Of a DNA stretch of 64,000 bases, positions 44,182-52,783 are shown in pieces; within the stretch, counting starts at the first letter, position 1, and every line of letters starts with the position of its first letter. The stretch spans positions 92,347 to 156,346 of the forward strand of contig CAYJDG010000001.1 of NCBI GenBank assembly GCA_964368875.1. Reading direction: 5' to 3'. The translations under genes were made by a program, and so were the position numbers. The stretch is from CAYJDG01 sp964368875. Its GTDB lineage: Bacteria > Pseudomonadota > Alphaproteobacteria > Micavibrionales > Micavibrionaceae. Under the pieces are notes generated by a model. It ran no database searches and was not told where the DNA came from. It saw only the letters and a program-made list of their open reading frames with translations.

Positions 44182-45333
44182 ATGCGCTGCATCATGCCAG
44201 TTCTCACCGCTCTGACCCTGCTGGTGGCTCTACCGGCACAGGCAAAGTTAATGCCTGCGCCAGAACCTGAACTCGAAGTGATTGCCGAATTGGATCAACG
44301 GCCCGGCAACGTTGCAGTCAGCATGGAGGGGCGTGTGTTTATCACCATGCATCCGTTCGACAAACCACGCTGTCAGGTGATGGAGGTGCTGGGTGACAAG
44401 ACGGTGGTACCGTACCCTAGCGAAGAAGTGTCCTGCGGTACGCTGAAAGAATCGACAAAAAATGCCAAGGGTGTTGAAAACCGTATTTACGGTGCCATTG
44501 GCCTAAGAACTACATTGCACTCGACTTTGATCGTGCTGGATATGGGCACCAAGACGGTTGCGCCGCGTCTTGTCAGTATTTCGATAGGACAAAACGCCAT
44601 CGATAACGCGGTCACCCTGCCGGCGACTGTGGTAACCGATCAATCTTTTCTGCAGGACTTTGCTTATGACTGGTACACCAACAATGTCTATGTTGCCGAT
44701 ATGGGGCAGGCCGATCTGACCGGGACACCCAAGCCTGCCATCATCATGGTCTCGTCGGGGCCGACGCTGCCGTCACGCCGCGTGCTTGAGAGCGATCCAA
44801 GTGTGATGCCGCCCGCAACGCCGATGCAGGCAGGCGGGAAAGATGTCACTGTGCTGAAGGATGGTAAACCAGTTCCGGTCATGGCCGGACTCAATCCAAT
44901 CACAATTGATCCGCAGAATGGCTGGCTCTATTACGCACCGATGGCGGCAGGAAAAATTTCGCGCATTCCACTCGACAAGATCGGCGATACGACCATCAAA
45001 CCTGAAGAGATGGGCAAATATGTTGAGCCCTATGCCGACAAACCTGCAAGCGACGGCATGACCATCGATGCACAGGGAAATATCTATCTGACCTCAGTGA
45101 ACACAGGGGAAATAGGAATCATCGATTACAAGACGCGGCAGTACAGAACCTATCTGAAGGACGCGCGCCTCATCTGGCCGGACGGGTTTGCCTTTGGACC
45201 GGACGGGATGCTGTATGTGACGATCAATCAGTTGCACAAGGCTGCTGCGCTCAACCTCGGTAAAGAAGAAGGCGTGAAGCCGTATCTGGTCGCACGCTTC
45301 AAACCCGTGGTGATGGGAACCATTGGCCGCTGA
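44182..45333 (+). CDS. major royal jelly / yellow family secreted protein
   Basis: 383 residues from ATG 44182 (AAGGAG at 44168). Signal peptide ending PAQA. Family blocks: RPGNVAVSMEGRVFITMHPF, FLQDFAYDWYTNNVYVAD, ADKPASDGMTIDAQGNIYLT and IWPDGFAFGPDGMLYVTINQ. These give a six-bladed propeller; the bacterial members are poorly studied (sometimes called L-dopachrome tautomerase-related). Exported enzyme or binding protein. Confidence 0.82.
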   Translation: MRCIMPVLTALTLLVALPAQAKLMPAPEPELEVIAELDQRPGNVAVSMEGRVFITMHPFDKPRCQVMEVLGDKTVVPYPSEEVSCGTLKESTKNAKGVENRIYGAIGLRTTLHSTLIVLDMGTKTVAPRLVSISIGQNAIDNAVTLPATVVTDQSFLQDFAYDWYTNNVYVADMGQADLTGTPKPAIIMVSSGPTLPSRRVLESDPSVMPPATPMQAGGKDVTVLKDGKPVPVMAGLNPITIDPQNGWLYYAPMAAGKISRIPLDKIGDTTIKPEEMGKYVEPYADKPASDGMTIDAQGNIYLTSVNTGEIGIIDYKTRQYRTYLKDARLIWPDGFAFGPDGMLYVTINQLHKAAALNLGKEEGVKPYLVARFKPVVMGTIGR

Positions 45334-45663
45334 TTATTTTTGCGATGGTGCTGCGCGGTCTATGGCTATCGGAATAACTTGACGGGCTGGTGCAATAAAT
45401 TCAGCTGCCATGACGGCTTCCTGAAACAGATAGCGGCAGGTACCACAGTTATACCCGAGCGATCCCGCACCTTCATTTCCTGTGATCCTGCCGCCACGTC
45501 CCGACGCTATGTCATTTTGGCGGTGGGCGAGGGCGGCGTTATAAAGATCAAGGTCAGACGTGGTGGCACCTTCGGCAAGGGCTGCGCGCAGGTTATCCTG
45601 TGAGATCAAACGGCAATTGCAGGGATGGGGATCTTCGAAAACGTGAGCGCCTGAAAAATCCAA
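45334..45663 (-). CDS. BFD-like [2Fe-2S] protein (1)
   Basis: 109 residues. HPCNCRLISQDNLRAAL in the N-terminal part and GYNCGTCRYLFQEAV later give the C-x-C ... C-x2-C pattern of bacterioferritin-associated ferredoxin, which delivers electrons to release iron from Bfr. It is longer than classic Bfd (~64 residues) through an insert between the Cys pairs. A similar gene follows upstream at 45673. Confidence 0.65.
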   Translation of the reverse strand: MDFSGAHVFEDPHPCNCRLISQDNLRAALAEGATTSDLDLYNAALAHRQNDIASGRGGRITGNEGAGSLGYNCGTCRYLFQEAVMAAEFIAPARQVIPIAIDRAAPSQK

Positions 45664-45672
45664 GGGCAGACC

Positions 45673-45933
45673 CTATGCGTCCACTTTTTCGGTTGCGGTG
45701 ACGGCAGGTTGCATCGCTTCGCGGATTTTGGCGAGGCCTTTATCAGCGTTGTGATGCGCGGCAATTTCCTCAAAACGGCAGGTGCAGTTGGCACAGCGCA
45801 TTTTAGGGGTTTCAGCGCCCGCAAGAACAGCCGCCGCTTTGTAAATCTGACCAGGAGTCGTCTTTACAGGCGGCGTAACCAAAGCTTCGGTGACATGCCG
45901 GGTACGGATGTTGTTACAAACACATTCAATCAT
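45673..45933 (-). CDS. BFD-like [2Fe-2S] protein (2)
   Basis: 86 residues. MIECVCNNIRTRHV at the start and KMRCANCTCRFEEIA further on provide four Cys in the BFD arrangement. It begins the leftward pair with the gene at 45334 (9 bases apart). A Fur-box-like sequence lies 55 bases upstream, in keeping with induction under iron shortage. Bacterioferritin is 700 bases away. Confidence 0.7.
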   Translation of the reverse strand: MIECVCNNIRTRHVTEALVTPPVKTTPGQIYKAAAVLAGAETPKMRCANCTCRFEEIAAHHNADKGLAKIREAMQPAVTATEKVDA

Positions 45934-46250
45934 TGGTATGAAATTCCCTGGAGAGGCACAATAGGTGGTATCTGGAGCCTATCATAATGAACCTGATAAT
46001 CATTCGCAAGCAGAAAATGCGAGTTACTCGCAACTGGACTTACTAGAAATATCAACGGATTAGGGGAGGTATGTCTGAAACTGAAAATCCCGCCATGCAT
46101 CACTGCAGAGGACGGGACTTCCGGTTCGAGCCTGTAAGCAATCGGACGAATCCGGGTTACAGGCTGTCTACAGAAATTCCAACAGACATACGGACAAAAA
46201 AGTTCCCTTTATATGTAATATGGAATATGGTCGTTTCAACGGAGATAGAA
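45934..46250. other. intergenic control region of the BFD pair
   Basis: Holds a Fur-box-like site (45989-46007) and a 7-bp inverted repeat, TGCGAGT (46018-46024) with ACTCGCA (46026-46032). An open frame from 46071 continues into the gene at 46251 but has a poorly spaced ribosome site. Confidence 0.5.
45989..46007 (-). promoter_or_regulatory. Fur-box-like sequence ahead of the BFD genes
   Basis: GATAATCATT (45995-46004) equals the central and right part of the Fur consensus; the left half is poor. Its place ahead of iron-release ferredoxin genes fits Fur-type repression. In alphaproteobacteria Irr or RirA may do this job instead. Confidence 0.35.
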
Positions 46251-46613
46251 ATGATTGAAAATTTGTTCAGAGTTGCGGATGAGGGACCTCGAAAAGATGA
46301 TCGCGCAGGCTCGCGCACATCATGGCTGTCAAATCCGGTTCATGCTTTATTTGAGGCGGCGACTGTCGGGACAGGCAAGTCTCCATTTCATACACGTGTT
46401 AACCGTGATGAGTTCATGACGCTGGTGCATGTGGTCCAGGGCAGGAAAACCGTCTATGCGGCTGGTGAAGAACCTGGGGTTCACACTGCCGACTACGTGA
46501 CTGCGAATGCTCTTGCCGAAGCGATGTTTCTTGATGGGGTGGGTACAACAAAGCCCGGACATCTGCCCGGGCTGAGTGTAACCTTAAATCATAATTTACG
46601 CTTAGGCGCTTAG
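46251..46613 (+). CDS. hypothetical protein, 120 residues
   Basis: From ATG 46251 with GGAGA at 46241; an ATG at 46071 in the same frame gives 180 residues but its site is too close. No signal peptide or membrane segment. Short blocks such as NRDEFMTLVHVVQGRK and ADYVTANALAEAMFLDGVG. No family recognised. Its stop overlaps the convergent bacterioferritin gene by 4 bases. Confidence 0.45.
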   Translation: MIENLFRVADEGPRKDDRAGSRTSWLSNPVHALFEAATVGTGKSPFHTRVNRDEFMTLVHVVQGRKTVYAAGEEPGVHTADYVTANALAEAMFLDGVGTTKPGHLPGLSVTLNHNLRLGA

Positions 46614-47098
46614 GCTTCGCCTTCGCCCATCGGGGCGGAGTGGAGCTGGACGAAGTTTTCGAGACCTTGCAGTTTGATTGATTCAAGCGCGGTTTCGAGA
46701 TGATCGATATGACCTTCTTCGTCGGTCAGGATTTTAATAAAAAGATCACGGCTCACATAATCATGCACGCTTTCAGCATGCTTGATTGCAGCGAGCAGAT
46801 CGTCGCGGCCTTTGTGTTCGATGCTGAGATCGGATTCGAGACATTCGACGATATTTTCACCAATTTTCAGACGGTCAAGATCCTGCAGGTTTGGCAGGCC
46901 TTCGAGGAAAAGGATGCGTTTGATGAGCAAGTCAGCGTGCTGCATCTCTTCGATCGACTCTTCGTATTCATGCTTGGCGAGTTTGACCAGACCCCAGTTT
47001 TCAAACATGCGCGAGTGCAGAAAGTACTGATTGATCGCAGTCAGTTCATTTTTGAGAATCTGGTTCAGATGTTTGATACTGCCGGGGTCGCTTTTCAT
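46610..47098 (-). CDS. bfr: bacterioferritin
   Basis: 162 residues, normal length. Ferroxidase ligands are in place: E18 (KNELTAINQYFLH), E51 with H54 (EEMQHADLL), E94 and E127/H130 (DEEGHIDHLE); the haem-binding Met is in EEMQH. A 24-mer iron store. The start is preceded by GAGGA that overlaps an inverted repeat (47101-47138). Confidence 0.95.
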   Translation of the reverse strand: MKSDPGSIKHLNQILKNELTAINQYFLHSRMFENWGLVKLAKHEYEESIEEMQHADLLIKRILFLEGLPNLQDLDRLKIGENIVECLESDLSIEHKGRDDLLAAIKHAESVHDYVSRDLFIKILTDEEGHIDHLETALESIKLQGLENFVQLHSAPMGEGEA

Positions 47099-47100
47099 GG

Positions 47101-47138
47101 GTCTTATCCTCGTGGTGAATTCCAGATTAAGATAAGAC
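47101..47138 (-). promoter_or_regulatory. inverted repeat overlapping the bfr ribosome binding site
   Basis: GTCTTATC (47101-47108) and GATAAGAC (47131-47138) are a perfect 8-bp inverted repeat 22 bases apart. In the mRNA the proximal arm begins inside GAGGA, the ribosome binding site, and ends 2 bases before ATG. It could be a translational switch or a regulator's DNA site. Confidence 0.45.
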
Positions 47139-47203
47139 TACCCCATAGATTTGGCAAGTGCCTGAAAAGACTAGGTTAATGCAACTTAGTCGCAATCGCG
47201 CAG

Positions 47204-48502
47204 TTATTTCAAAGCGCGTTTCAGAATGAAATCAGCGTGTTTGATATACGGGGCGTAATCGAAAATCGCGTCGAGGTCTTTGGCTTTGAGCTTCTTCGTC
47301 ACTTGTGGGTCCTGCTCCAACTGTGAGCGGAGGGTAATCTTGCCGTCTTTTTCCCAGACTTTCATGGCTGAGTTCTGAACAATGCGATAGGCATCTTCGC
47401 GGCTGATGCCGTGCTGAGTCAACGCAAGCAGGGTGCGCTGGGAGAAGACGAGGCCGCCCATACGCTCAAGGTTCGCCTTCATGCGGTCCGGGTAAACAAG
47501 AAGTTTGTCGATGACGCTGGCGAGACGCACGAGGGCGAAATCGAGGCCCGTACAGGCATCAGGCGCGATGTTACGCTCAACAGCAGAGTGTGAAATATCG
47601 CGCTCATGCCACAGAGCAACGTTTTCCATCGCCGGGATAACGGCGGCGCGAACGAGGCGGGCAAGGCCAGTTAAATTTTCTGACAGAACCGGGTTACGCT
47701 TATGCGGCATCGCGGAGGAGCCTTTCTGGCCGGGCGAGAAAAATTCCTCGGCTTCGCGTACTTCCGTGCGTTGCAGATGGCGGATTTCAACAGCGAGATT
47801 TTCTATCGAGGAGGCAACGACACCAAGCGTGGCGAAGAACATCGCATGGCGGTCACGCGGGATAACCTGCGTCGAGACGGCTTCGGGCACCAGTTTCAAT
47901 TTGGTCGCGATATATTTTTCAACCTCAGGCGATACAGTGGCATAGGTCCCGACTGCGCCGGAGATGGCGCAGGTTGAAACTTCCTTACGGACGGCAACCA
48001 GACGTTCTTTGGCGCGGGCGAAAGCGGCGTAGTGTCCGGCGAGCTTGATGCCGAAGGTGGTCGGTTCGGCATGGATGCCATGGCTACGGCCAATACACAG
48101 AGTCTTCTTGTGCGCGGTGGCTTGTTTCTTGAGAGCTTTCAAAACGAGATCGACATCCTTGATGAGCAGATCGGTCGATTGCTGGAGCTGGACAGCGAAC
48201 GTGGTGTCGAGAACATCCGAGGATGTCATACCCTGATGCATGAAGCGGGCTTTTTCACCGACATGCTCGGCAACGTTGGTCAGGAAGGCGATGACGTCAT
48301 GTTTAACGGTGCGCTCGATCTCATCTATGCGGTCGGCATTGAATTTCGCTTTCTTGCGGATCGCGGCAGCGACACCCTTAGGGATCGTGCCGGCTTTTTC
48401 CATCGCTTCGGCGGCGAGGGTTTCAACTTCCAGCATGATACGGAATTTGTTGTCAGTCTCCCAGATGGAGGACATTTCGGGGCGGGTATAGCGCGGGATC
48501 AT
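47204..48502 (-). CDS. purB: adenylosuccinate lyase
   Basis: 432 residues. Fumarase/aspartase superfamily signature GSSAMPHKRNPV, catalytic His in GRSHGIHAEPTTFG, and TSSDVLDT. It acts twice in purine synthesis: SAICAR to AICAR, and adenylosuccinate to AMP. ATG 48502 has no strong ribosome site. Typical bacterial short form. Confidence 0.96.
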   Translation of the reverse strand: MIPRYTRPEMSSIWETDNKFRIMLEVETLAAEAMEKAGTIPKGVAAAIRKKAKFNADRIDEIERTVKHDVIAFLTNVAEHVGEKARFMHQGMTSSDVLDTTFAVQLQQSTDLLIKDVDLVLKALKKQATAHKKTLCIGRSHGIHAEPTTFGIKLAGHYAAFARAKERLVAVRKEVSTCAISGAVGTYATVSPEVEKYIATKLKLVPEAVSTQVIPRDRHAMFFATLGVVASSIENLAVEIRHLQRTEVREAEEFFSPGQKGSSAMPHKRNPVLSENLTGLARLVRAAVIPAMENVALWHERDISHSAVERNIAPDACTGLDFALVRLASVIDKLLVYPDRMKANLERMGGLVFSQRTLLALTQHGISREDAYRIVQNSAMKVWEKDGKITLRSQLEQDPQVTKKLKAKDLDAIFDYAPYIKHADFILKRALK

Positions 48503-48562
48503 GGACGGCTCATTTGAGTTCGGGTTAGCTTTTGATACTCATTTTGCGCTGGCGGCGCAATA

Positions 48563-49273
48563 TCAATAGCCAAGTTTTGACCGCAATTCGGCCTTGGCCC
48601 TTATGAAATCTTCGCGGAACTGCGCGTCTCCCATGAGACGCGCTGCAATCTCGAGGCCAGCGATCCGGCCTGCGGCAACATCACTTGGATAATGCGCCCC
48701 GCCGATAACCCTGTTGCGGCCATAGACATCGGCGCGAGCGAGGATAGCCTGTTTCTTTTCAGGGACCATTTGCGCCAGCAGAGACGCGACGATAAAGCCG
48801 AAACTGGTATGGCCACTTGGGTACGCTGTGTTGAAGGGTTTTTTGACCTGAAGTTCAACAGCAGAGTTGGTCGCGTACGGGCGCGGGCGGTCGTAGCGGT
48901 TTTTGAGAACTTCGAGAATAAGATGTTCGTCATGCCGCACGCGTTCAAAAAATTCTGTCGTCTGAGGAAGATTGTCCGCCGTAAAAGTGGGATCAATCAC
49001 ATCCATAAAACGAAACACGGACACCAGATCATCGGCCTGTGCCGCGAGTACGTCTTCCGGCGTGCGCGCTTCCTGCGCCTTAAGCACGGCGGCGATGTCG
49101 GCCTGCTCGGCAGGTGATCCCGGAGCTGGCGGTGGCGGTATTATAATGTCAGCTGCAATCGTCGAACTGACGGCATAATACGGCGTGATATAACGCCAGT
49201 AAGAAATACCAACAGACAGGGCGATTAGGAGAAGAATACTGATGCAAAGAGGTAGGGCGTACTTCTTAATCAT
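48563..49273 (-). CDS. PAP2-family phosphatase, membrane-anchored
   Basis: 236 residues. N-terminal hydrophobic helix (about 7-27) without a clear cleavage site, then KNRYDRPRP (KxxxxxxRP), AYPSGHTSFGF (PSGH) and GRNRVIGGAHYPSDVAAG (RxxxxxHxxSD). It differs from the one in the atp operon in the canonical PSGH and the anchor. Its start overlaps the radC stop (ATGA). Confidence 0.88.
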   Translation of the reverse strand: MIKKYALPLCISILLLIALSVGISYWRYITPYYAVSSTIAADIIIPPPPAPGSPAEQADIAAVLKAQEARTPEDVLAAQADDLVSVFRFMDVIDPTFTADNLPQTTEFFERVRHDEHLILEVLKNRYDRPRPYATNSAVELQVKKPFNTAYPSGHTSFGFIVASLLAQMVPEKKQAILARADVYGRNRVIGGAHYPSDVAAGRIAGLEIAARLMGDAQFREDFIRAKAELRSKLGY

Positions 49274-49965
49274 AGAAGTCCCAGATTGCGCATCGAACTT
49301 GTTCCGTTCCGCGACACGATAATGTGGTCGTGAATGACAATGCTGAAGGGCTTGCCGGCAGCAATAATTTCGCGGGTCATTTCGATGTCGGGTTTGGACG
49401 GCGTCGGATCGCCGCTTGGGTGGTTGTGGACGAGGATGATCGCGGTTGCGCCGACTTCGAGCGCGCGTTTCATGATTTCGCGTGGGTAAGCGGGGGTGTG
49501 GTCGACCGTGCCGGACTGCTGGATTTCGTCGCCGATCAGTTCGTTCTTTTTGTTGAGGAACAACAGACGGAAATGTTCCTTGGTCTCGTGGGCCATGCCA
49601 GCGCGGATATAATCCGTCAACTTAGCCCATGAATTCAGGACAGGTTTGTGCATGACATCCTGTTTGAGCATGAACATGGCAGAGGCTTCGATGGCTTTCA
49701 GCGCAGTTGCGACATTTTCAGACAGGCCAAACGCTATCAGCGCTTCTGGCGCGGCATGCATCACGCCTGCAAAACTGCCGAACTGCGTGAGCAGGGATTT
49801 TGCGAGAGGTTTCACATCCCGGCGCGGGATTACCATGAATAAAATTAGTTCGAGTAGTTCGTAATCGGCGAGTGCGTCGCTGCCGCCTTTGAGGAATCGC
49901 GCCCGGAGGCGGTCGCGGTGACCGGAGTAATGCGGCTTGTCGCTTAAGGGTTCGACCTCAGGCAT
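49270..49965 (-). CDS. radC: RadC family JAMM-domain protein
   Basis: 231 residues from ATG 49965 (the frame is open 26 codons further inside map). Helix-hairpin-helix-like N-terminal part (HRDRLRARFLKGGSDALADYELLELIL), then the JAMM motif HNHPSGDPTPSKPD that binds zinc. The role of RadC is unsettled. Overlaps map by 8 bases and the PAP2 gene by 4. Confidence 0.9.
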   Translation of the reverse strand: MPEVEPLSDKPHYSGHRDRLRARFLKGGSDALADYELLELILFMVIPRRDVKPLAKSLLTQFGSFAGVMHAAPEALIAFGLSENVATALKAIEASAMFMLKQDVMHKPVLNSWAKLTDYIRAGMAHETKEHFRLLFLNKKNELIGDEIQQSGTVDHTPAYPREIMKRALEVGATAIILVHNHPSGDPTPSKPDIEMTREIIAAGKPFSIVIHDHIIVSRNGTSSMRNLGLL

Positions 49966-50767
49966 AAGGCGGCTTATCCATACCTTTGGGGGAGAGCGTG
50001 AAAATTTCGTAGCCGGTATCGGTAACGGCGATGGAATGTTCAAACTGCGCGGACAATGATTTATCGCGCGTTACGGCAGTCCAGCCATCGGCGAGCACTT
50101 TGGTTTCATAGCGGCCAGCGTTGATCATTGGCTCAATCGTGAAGAACATCCCGGGCTGAAGAATGGTCTGGTCGGCCATGGGCTCATAGTAATGAAGTAC
50201 AGACGGTTGGGCATGGAAGACACGCCCCAGACCGTGGCCGCAGAAATCACGCACAACGGAAAAGCGTTCACCTTCGGCAACACTCTGAATGGCGCGGCCA
50301 ATATCACCGAGCGTCGCACCGGGTTTGACGGCTTCGATCCCGGCCATCATCGCAGCGTAAGTCGTTTCCATCAGCTTCTTGCCTTTGATCGGCACGCGGT
50401 CGCCAGCGACATACATGCGGCTGGTGTCGCCATACCATCCATCAAGGATACAGGTGACATCTATATTGAGGATGTCGCCGTCCATCAGTTTCTTCGGACC
50501 TGGAATCCCGTGACAGACGACATGGTTGATCGAGATGCAGGAAGATTTGGTATAGCCTTTATACCCAAGCGTCGCGGGGACAGCATTATGGGTGATCATA
50601 TAGTCATGGCAGAGCTGGTCGAGATATTCGGTGCTGACACCCGGCTTGACGTGCTCGGCGATCATGTCGAGCACCTCGGCCGCGAGCCGTCCGGCCCGGC
50701 GCATGCCGTCGAAATCAGCGGCGCTGTGGAGCTCTATACCCTCGGCCGTGAAGCTGTTTTTTGTCAT
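49958..50767 (-). CDS. map: methionine aminopeptidase type I
   Basis: 269 residues from ATG 50767 (an in-frame GTG is at 50779). Metal ligands in the IDVTCILDGWYGDTSRMY block (two Asp), GHGLGRVFH (His), FTIEPMIN (Glu) and FEHSIAV (Glu). Removes N-terminal Met. First gene of the map-radC-PAP2 unit. Confidence 0.95.
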   Translation of the reverse strand: MTKNSFTAEGIELHSAADFDGMRRAGRLAAEVLDMIAEHVKPGVSTEYLDQLCHDYMITHNAVPATLGYKGYTKSSCISINHVVCHGIPGPKKLMDGDILNIDVTCILDGWYGDTSRMYVAGDRVPIKGKKLMETTYAAMMAGIEAVKPGATLGDIGRAIQSVAEGERFSVVRDFCGHGLGRVFHAQPSVLHYYEPMADQTILQPGMFFTIEPMINAGRYETKVLADGWTAVTRDKSLSAQFEHSIAVTDTGYEIFTLSPKGMDKPPYA

Positions 50768-50936
50768 CTGGTCTTTCACGGCTTAAGGATTAACCCACTA
50801 AGCTATTGATTGGCAACTAGGGGTGAAGCTTGTTTGAGTAATTTTATTTCAAATTCAGGGTAAGTTTGACAGGGCACATCTCGGCATATTATGTAATTCC
50901 AACTTTATAAAAATGAGTTTAATAGAGGGAATATAA

Positions 50937-52724
50937 ATGTCCGATACAGCATCCGTACTCGCGAGCCGCGACCACATTCGTGCAATCAGAGATTTGATAG
51001 CGAGAGAAAACGGCGACCGAGCCTTTGATGTCAAAACCTCTGCAGAGCAAGTTGCTGCGGACTTTGCATTCCTGAGTGAAAATCCTACGGCGGAAAAGGT
51101 TGAGCTTATTGTCGGGTTGGCAACAGTTAAATATCATTCGGATCGCCAAGCTGCTGCGTTTCGGGCACTGGTCCCTGCGGTTAAGGCCGGAGGCGAAACG
51201 CGCGCTGCCGCAATCGCAGCATATAAGACCATGCTGTCGAACCGTGATGGGGCATCCGGAGAAGCAAAAGTACTGATTGAGCTTTGCAAAGAAGATCCTT
51301 CTGACGAGTTAGTCGGGCTGATCGGGACACATGTTTCCTACCATGGGGTATATTTTCCGAATAATGAGCTGATGGACGCTTTGGTTGAAATCGGCACCAA
51401 GGCAGCGGTCGAAGCCATCAGGAATGCTTCGGAACCCCGGCATGGGTTTGGTAATGATCACGCGCGTTTCAATCTTTACAAGAGCGGTCTCCTGAAACAA
51501 GTAGGGACGGATGAAGCCGCGGCCGCAATAGCCACGCTTGTCAGCGACCATGACGACGTAACCCGAATCCGTGGACATATAGAAAATCTGATTGCGCTGG
51601 GCGATATAGGATTTCCTTATCTCGAAGCGCTTGCTGTCAAAGATTTCTCACCTCAGCGCCGTGATAGATGGGACAGAAGCGAGAAAGCTTCCAGTCTCGC
51701 TTTTCAAGCGATACAAAGTATTGATACACCACGGGCCCGTGAAGTCGAAGCCACCGTACGGGCTTTGTTCCAAGGCCGGATCGCCGAAATCGAAAGCGTG
51801 TTTAATGCCAGAGAAGTTGAACGAGCGCCATATCGCCATCATACCGAACGGAATGATGAAGCTCCTCATGAGATCAGGCATGAATGCCAAGAATTATTTG
51901 CTTATGGTTTCGCCGATCCTGATGCGGCCTTGAAGGTGCTGGCCGTTGGTCTCGCAAAATCGACCCTGCGTCCTGTAGTTCAAAGCGTCATGTGCGACAC
52001 TGTNNNNNNNNNNNNNNNNNNNNNNNNNNNNNNNNNNNNNNNNNNNNNNNNNNNNNNNNNNNNNNNNNNNNNNNNNNNNNNNNNNNNNNNNNNNNNNNNN
52101 NNNTCACGACCGGGTGAGCTTCTCTCAACACAGTTGAAACGCTTCCCTGAAGAATGGGCTATCCAGCAGGCGTTTGAGGCTCTGCCGAACTGGGCGAGCG
52201 AGTCGGTAAAAGCCTTTATTCGCACGATGGCTGAAATCAGGACGCCTGAAGCATCACAGTTTGTGTTTAACTGTGTTCGCAGAATAGATGAGAAACCGCT
52301 TGGCCGGTATGCTATTGAACAGCTGGCTGCCTCTCCATATGAGGGGGTTGCAACACCGATTGTAAAAATCGCGCAGAGAGTTAATGCAGAGTTGCAGGGT
52401 GTACAGGCTCTGATCGCATTGCGTGATGCGGCAGAAGGCGCAGATGAGAAGCGCGCGCTGAGCAAAGCCATGTTGCCGCTTATCATGACCCTCGCAGCGC
52501 CGGATAATGTCCATAGAGTTGCGGCGCGGGTTAAGCGTGAGGGGCTCTCTGAGCTCGGTGCGGTGTTTGCAACCGTCGACCAAGAGAGAATCGTTCCGGG
52601 AGCCAAGGCCGGATATTTTACCGGCCTGTTTGAGAACGCTGTCAGGCAGGATGATGTCCGTCGCAGGCAAAAAGCAGCTCATAAGGCTTTGCTGGGTAGA
52701 CTAGATCGCGATGCTGCCCCCTAA
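50937..52724 (+). CDS. HEAT-repeat-like helical protein, interrupted by a gap
   Basis: About 595 codons with a 100-N gap at 52004-52103; the frame is open on both sides, so one gene is likely. The sequence is a succession of paired helices (for example LVPAVKAGGETRAAAIAAYKTML and GHIENLIALGDIGFPYLEALA in outline), as in HEAT/ARM-type repeats. No catalytic motif or signal peptide. AGAGGGA lies ahead of ATG 50937. A protein scaffold is an inference. Confidence 0.55.
   Translation: MSDTASVLASRDHIRAIRDLIARENGDRAFDVKTSAEQVAADFAFLSENPTAEKVELIVGLATVKYHSDRQAAAFRALVPAVKAGGETRAAAIAAYKTMLSNRDGASGEAKVLIELCKEDPSDELVGLIGTHVSYHGVYFPNNELMDALVEIGTKAAVEAIRNASEPRHGFGNDHARFNLYKSGLLKQVGTDEAAAAIATLVSDHDDVTRIRGHIENLIALGDIGFPYLEALAVKDFSPQRRDRWDRSEKASSLAFQAIQSIDTPRAREVEATVRALFQGRIAEIESVFNAREVERAPYRHHTERNDEAPHEIRHECQELFAYGFADPDAALKVLAVGLAKSTLRPVVQSVMCDTXXXXXXXXXXXXXXXXXXXXXXXXXXXXXXXXXXSRPGELLSTQLKRFPEEWAIQQAFEALPNWASESVKAFIRTMAEIRTPEASQFVFNCVRRIDEKPLGRYAIEQLAASPYEGVATPIVKIAQRVNAELQGVQALIALRDAAEGADEKRALSKAMLPLIMTLAAPDNVHRVAARVKREGLSELGAVFATVDQERIVPGAKAGYFTGLFENAVRQDDVRRRQKAAHKALLGRLDRDAAP
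52004..52103. other. assembly gap (100 N) in the HEAT-like gene
   Basis: Exactly 100 N, so the number of missing helices is unknown. Confidence 0.98.
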
Positions 52725-52740
52725 ATACGCATAATGCTTT

Positions 52741-52760
52741 CCCTCCCTTGACGGGGAGGG
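52741..52760. repeat. hairpin between the HEAT-like and CinA-like genes
   Basis: CCCTCCC (52741-52747) and GGGAGGG (52754-52760) with a TTGACG loop. No T-run. Confidence 0.45.
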
Positions 52761-52783
52761 GAGGTATCCCTAGATTTCATGGT

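Noticed and set aside
46071..46613. 180-codon version of the hypothetical gene
   Set aside because: Its ribosome site is too close to the ATG, and the ATG at 46251 has a better one.
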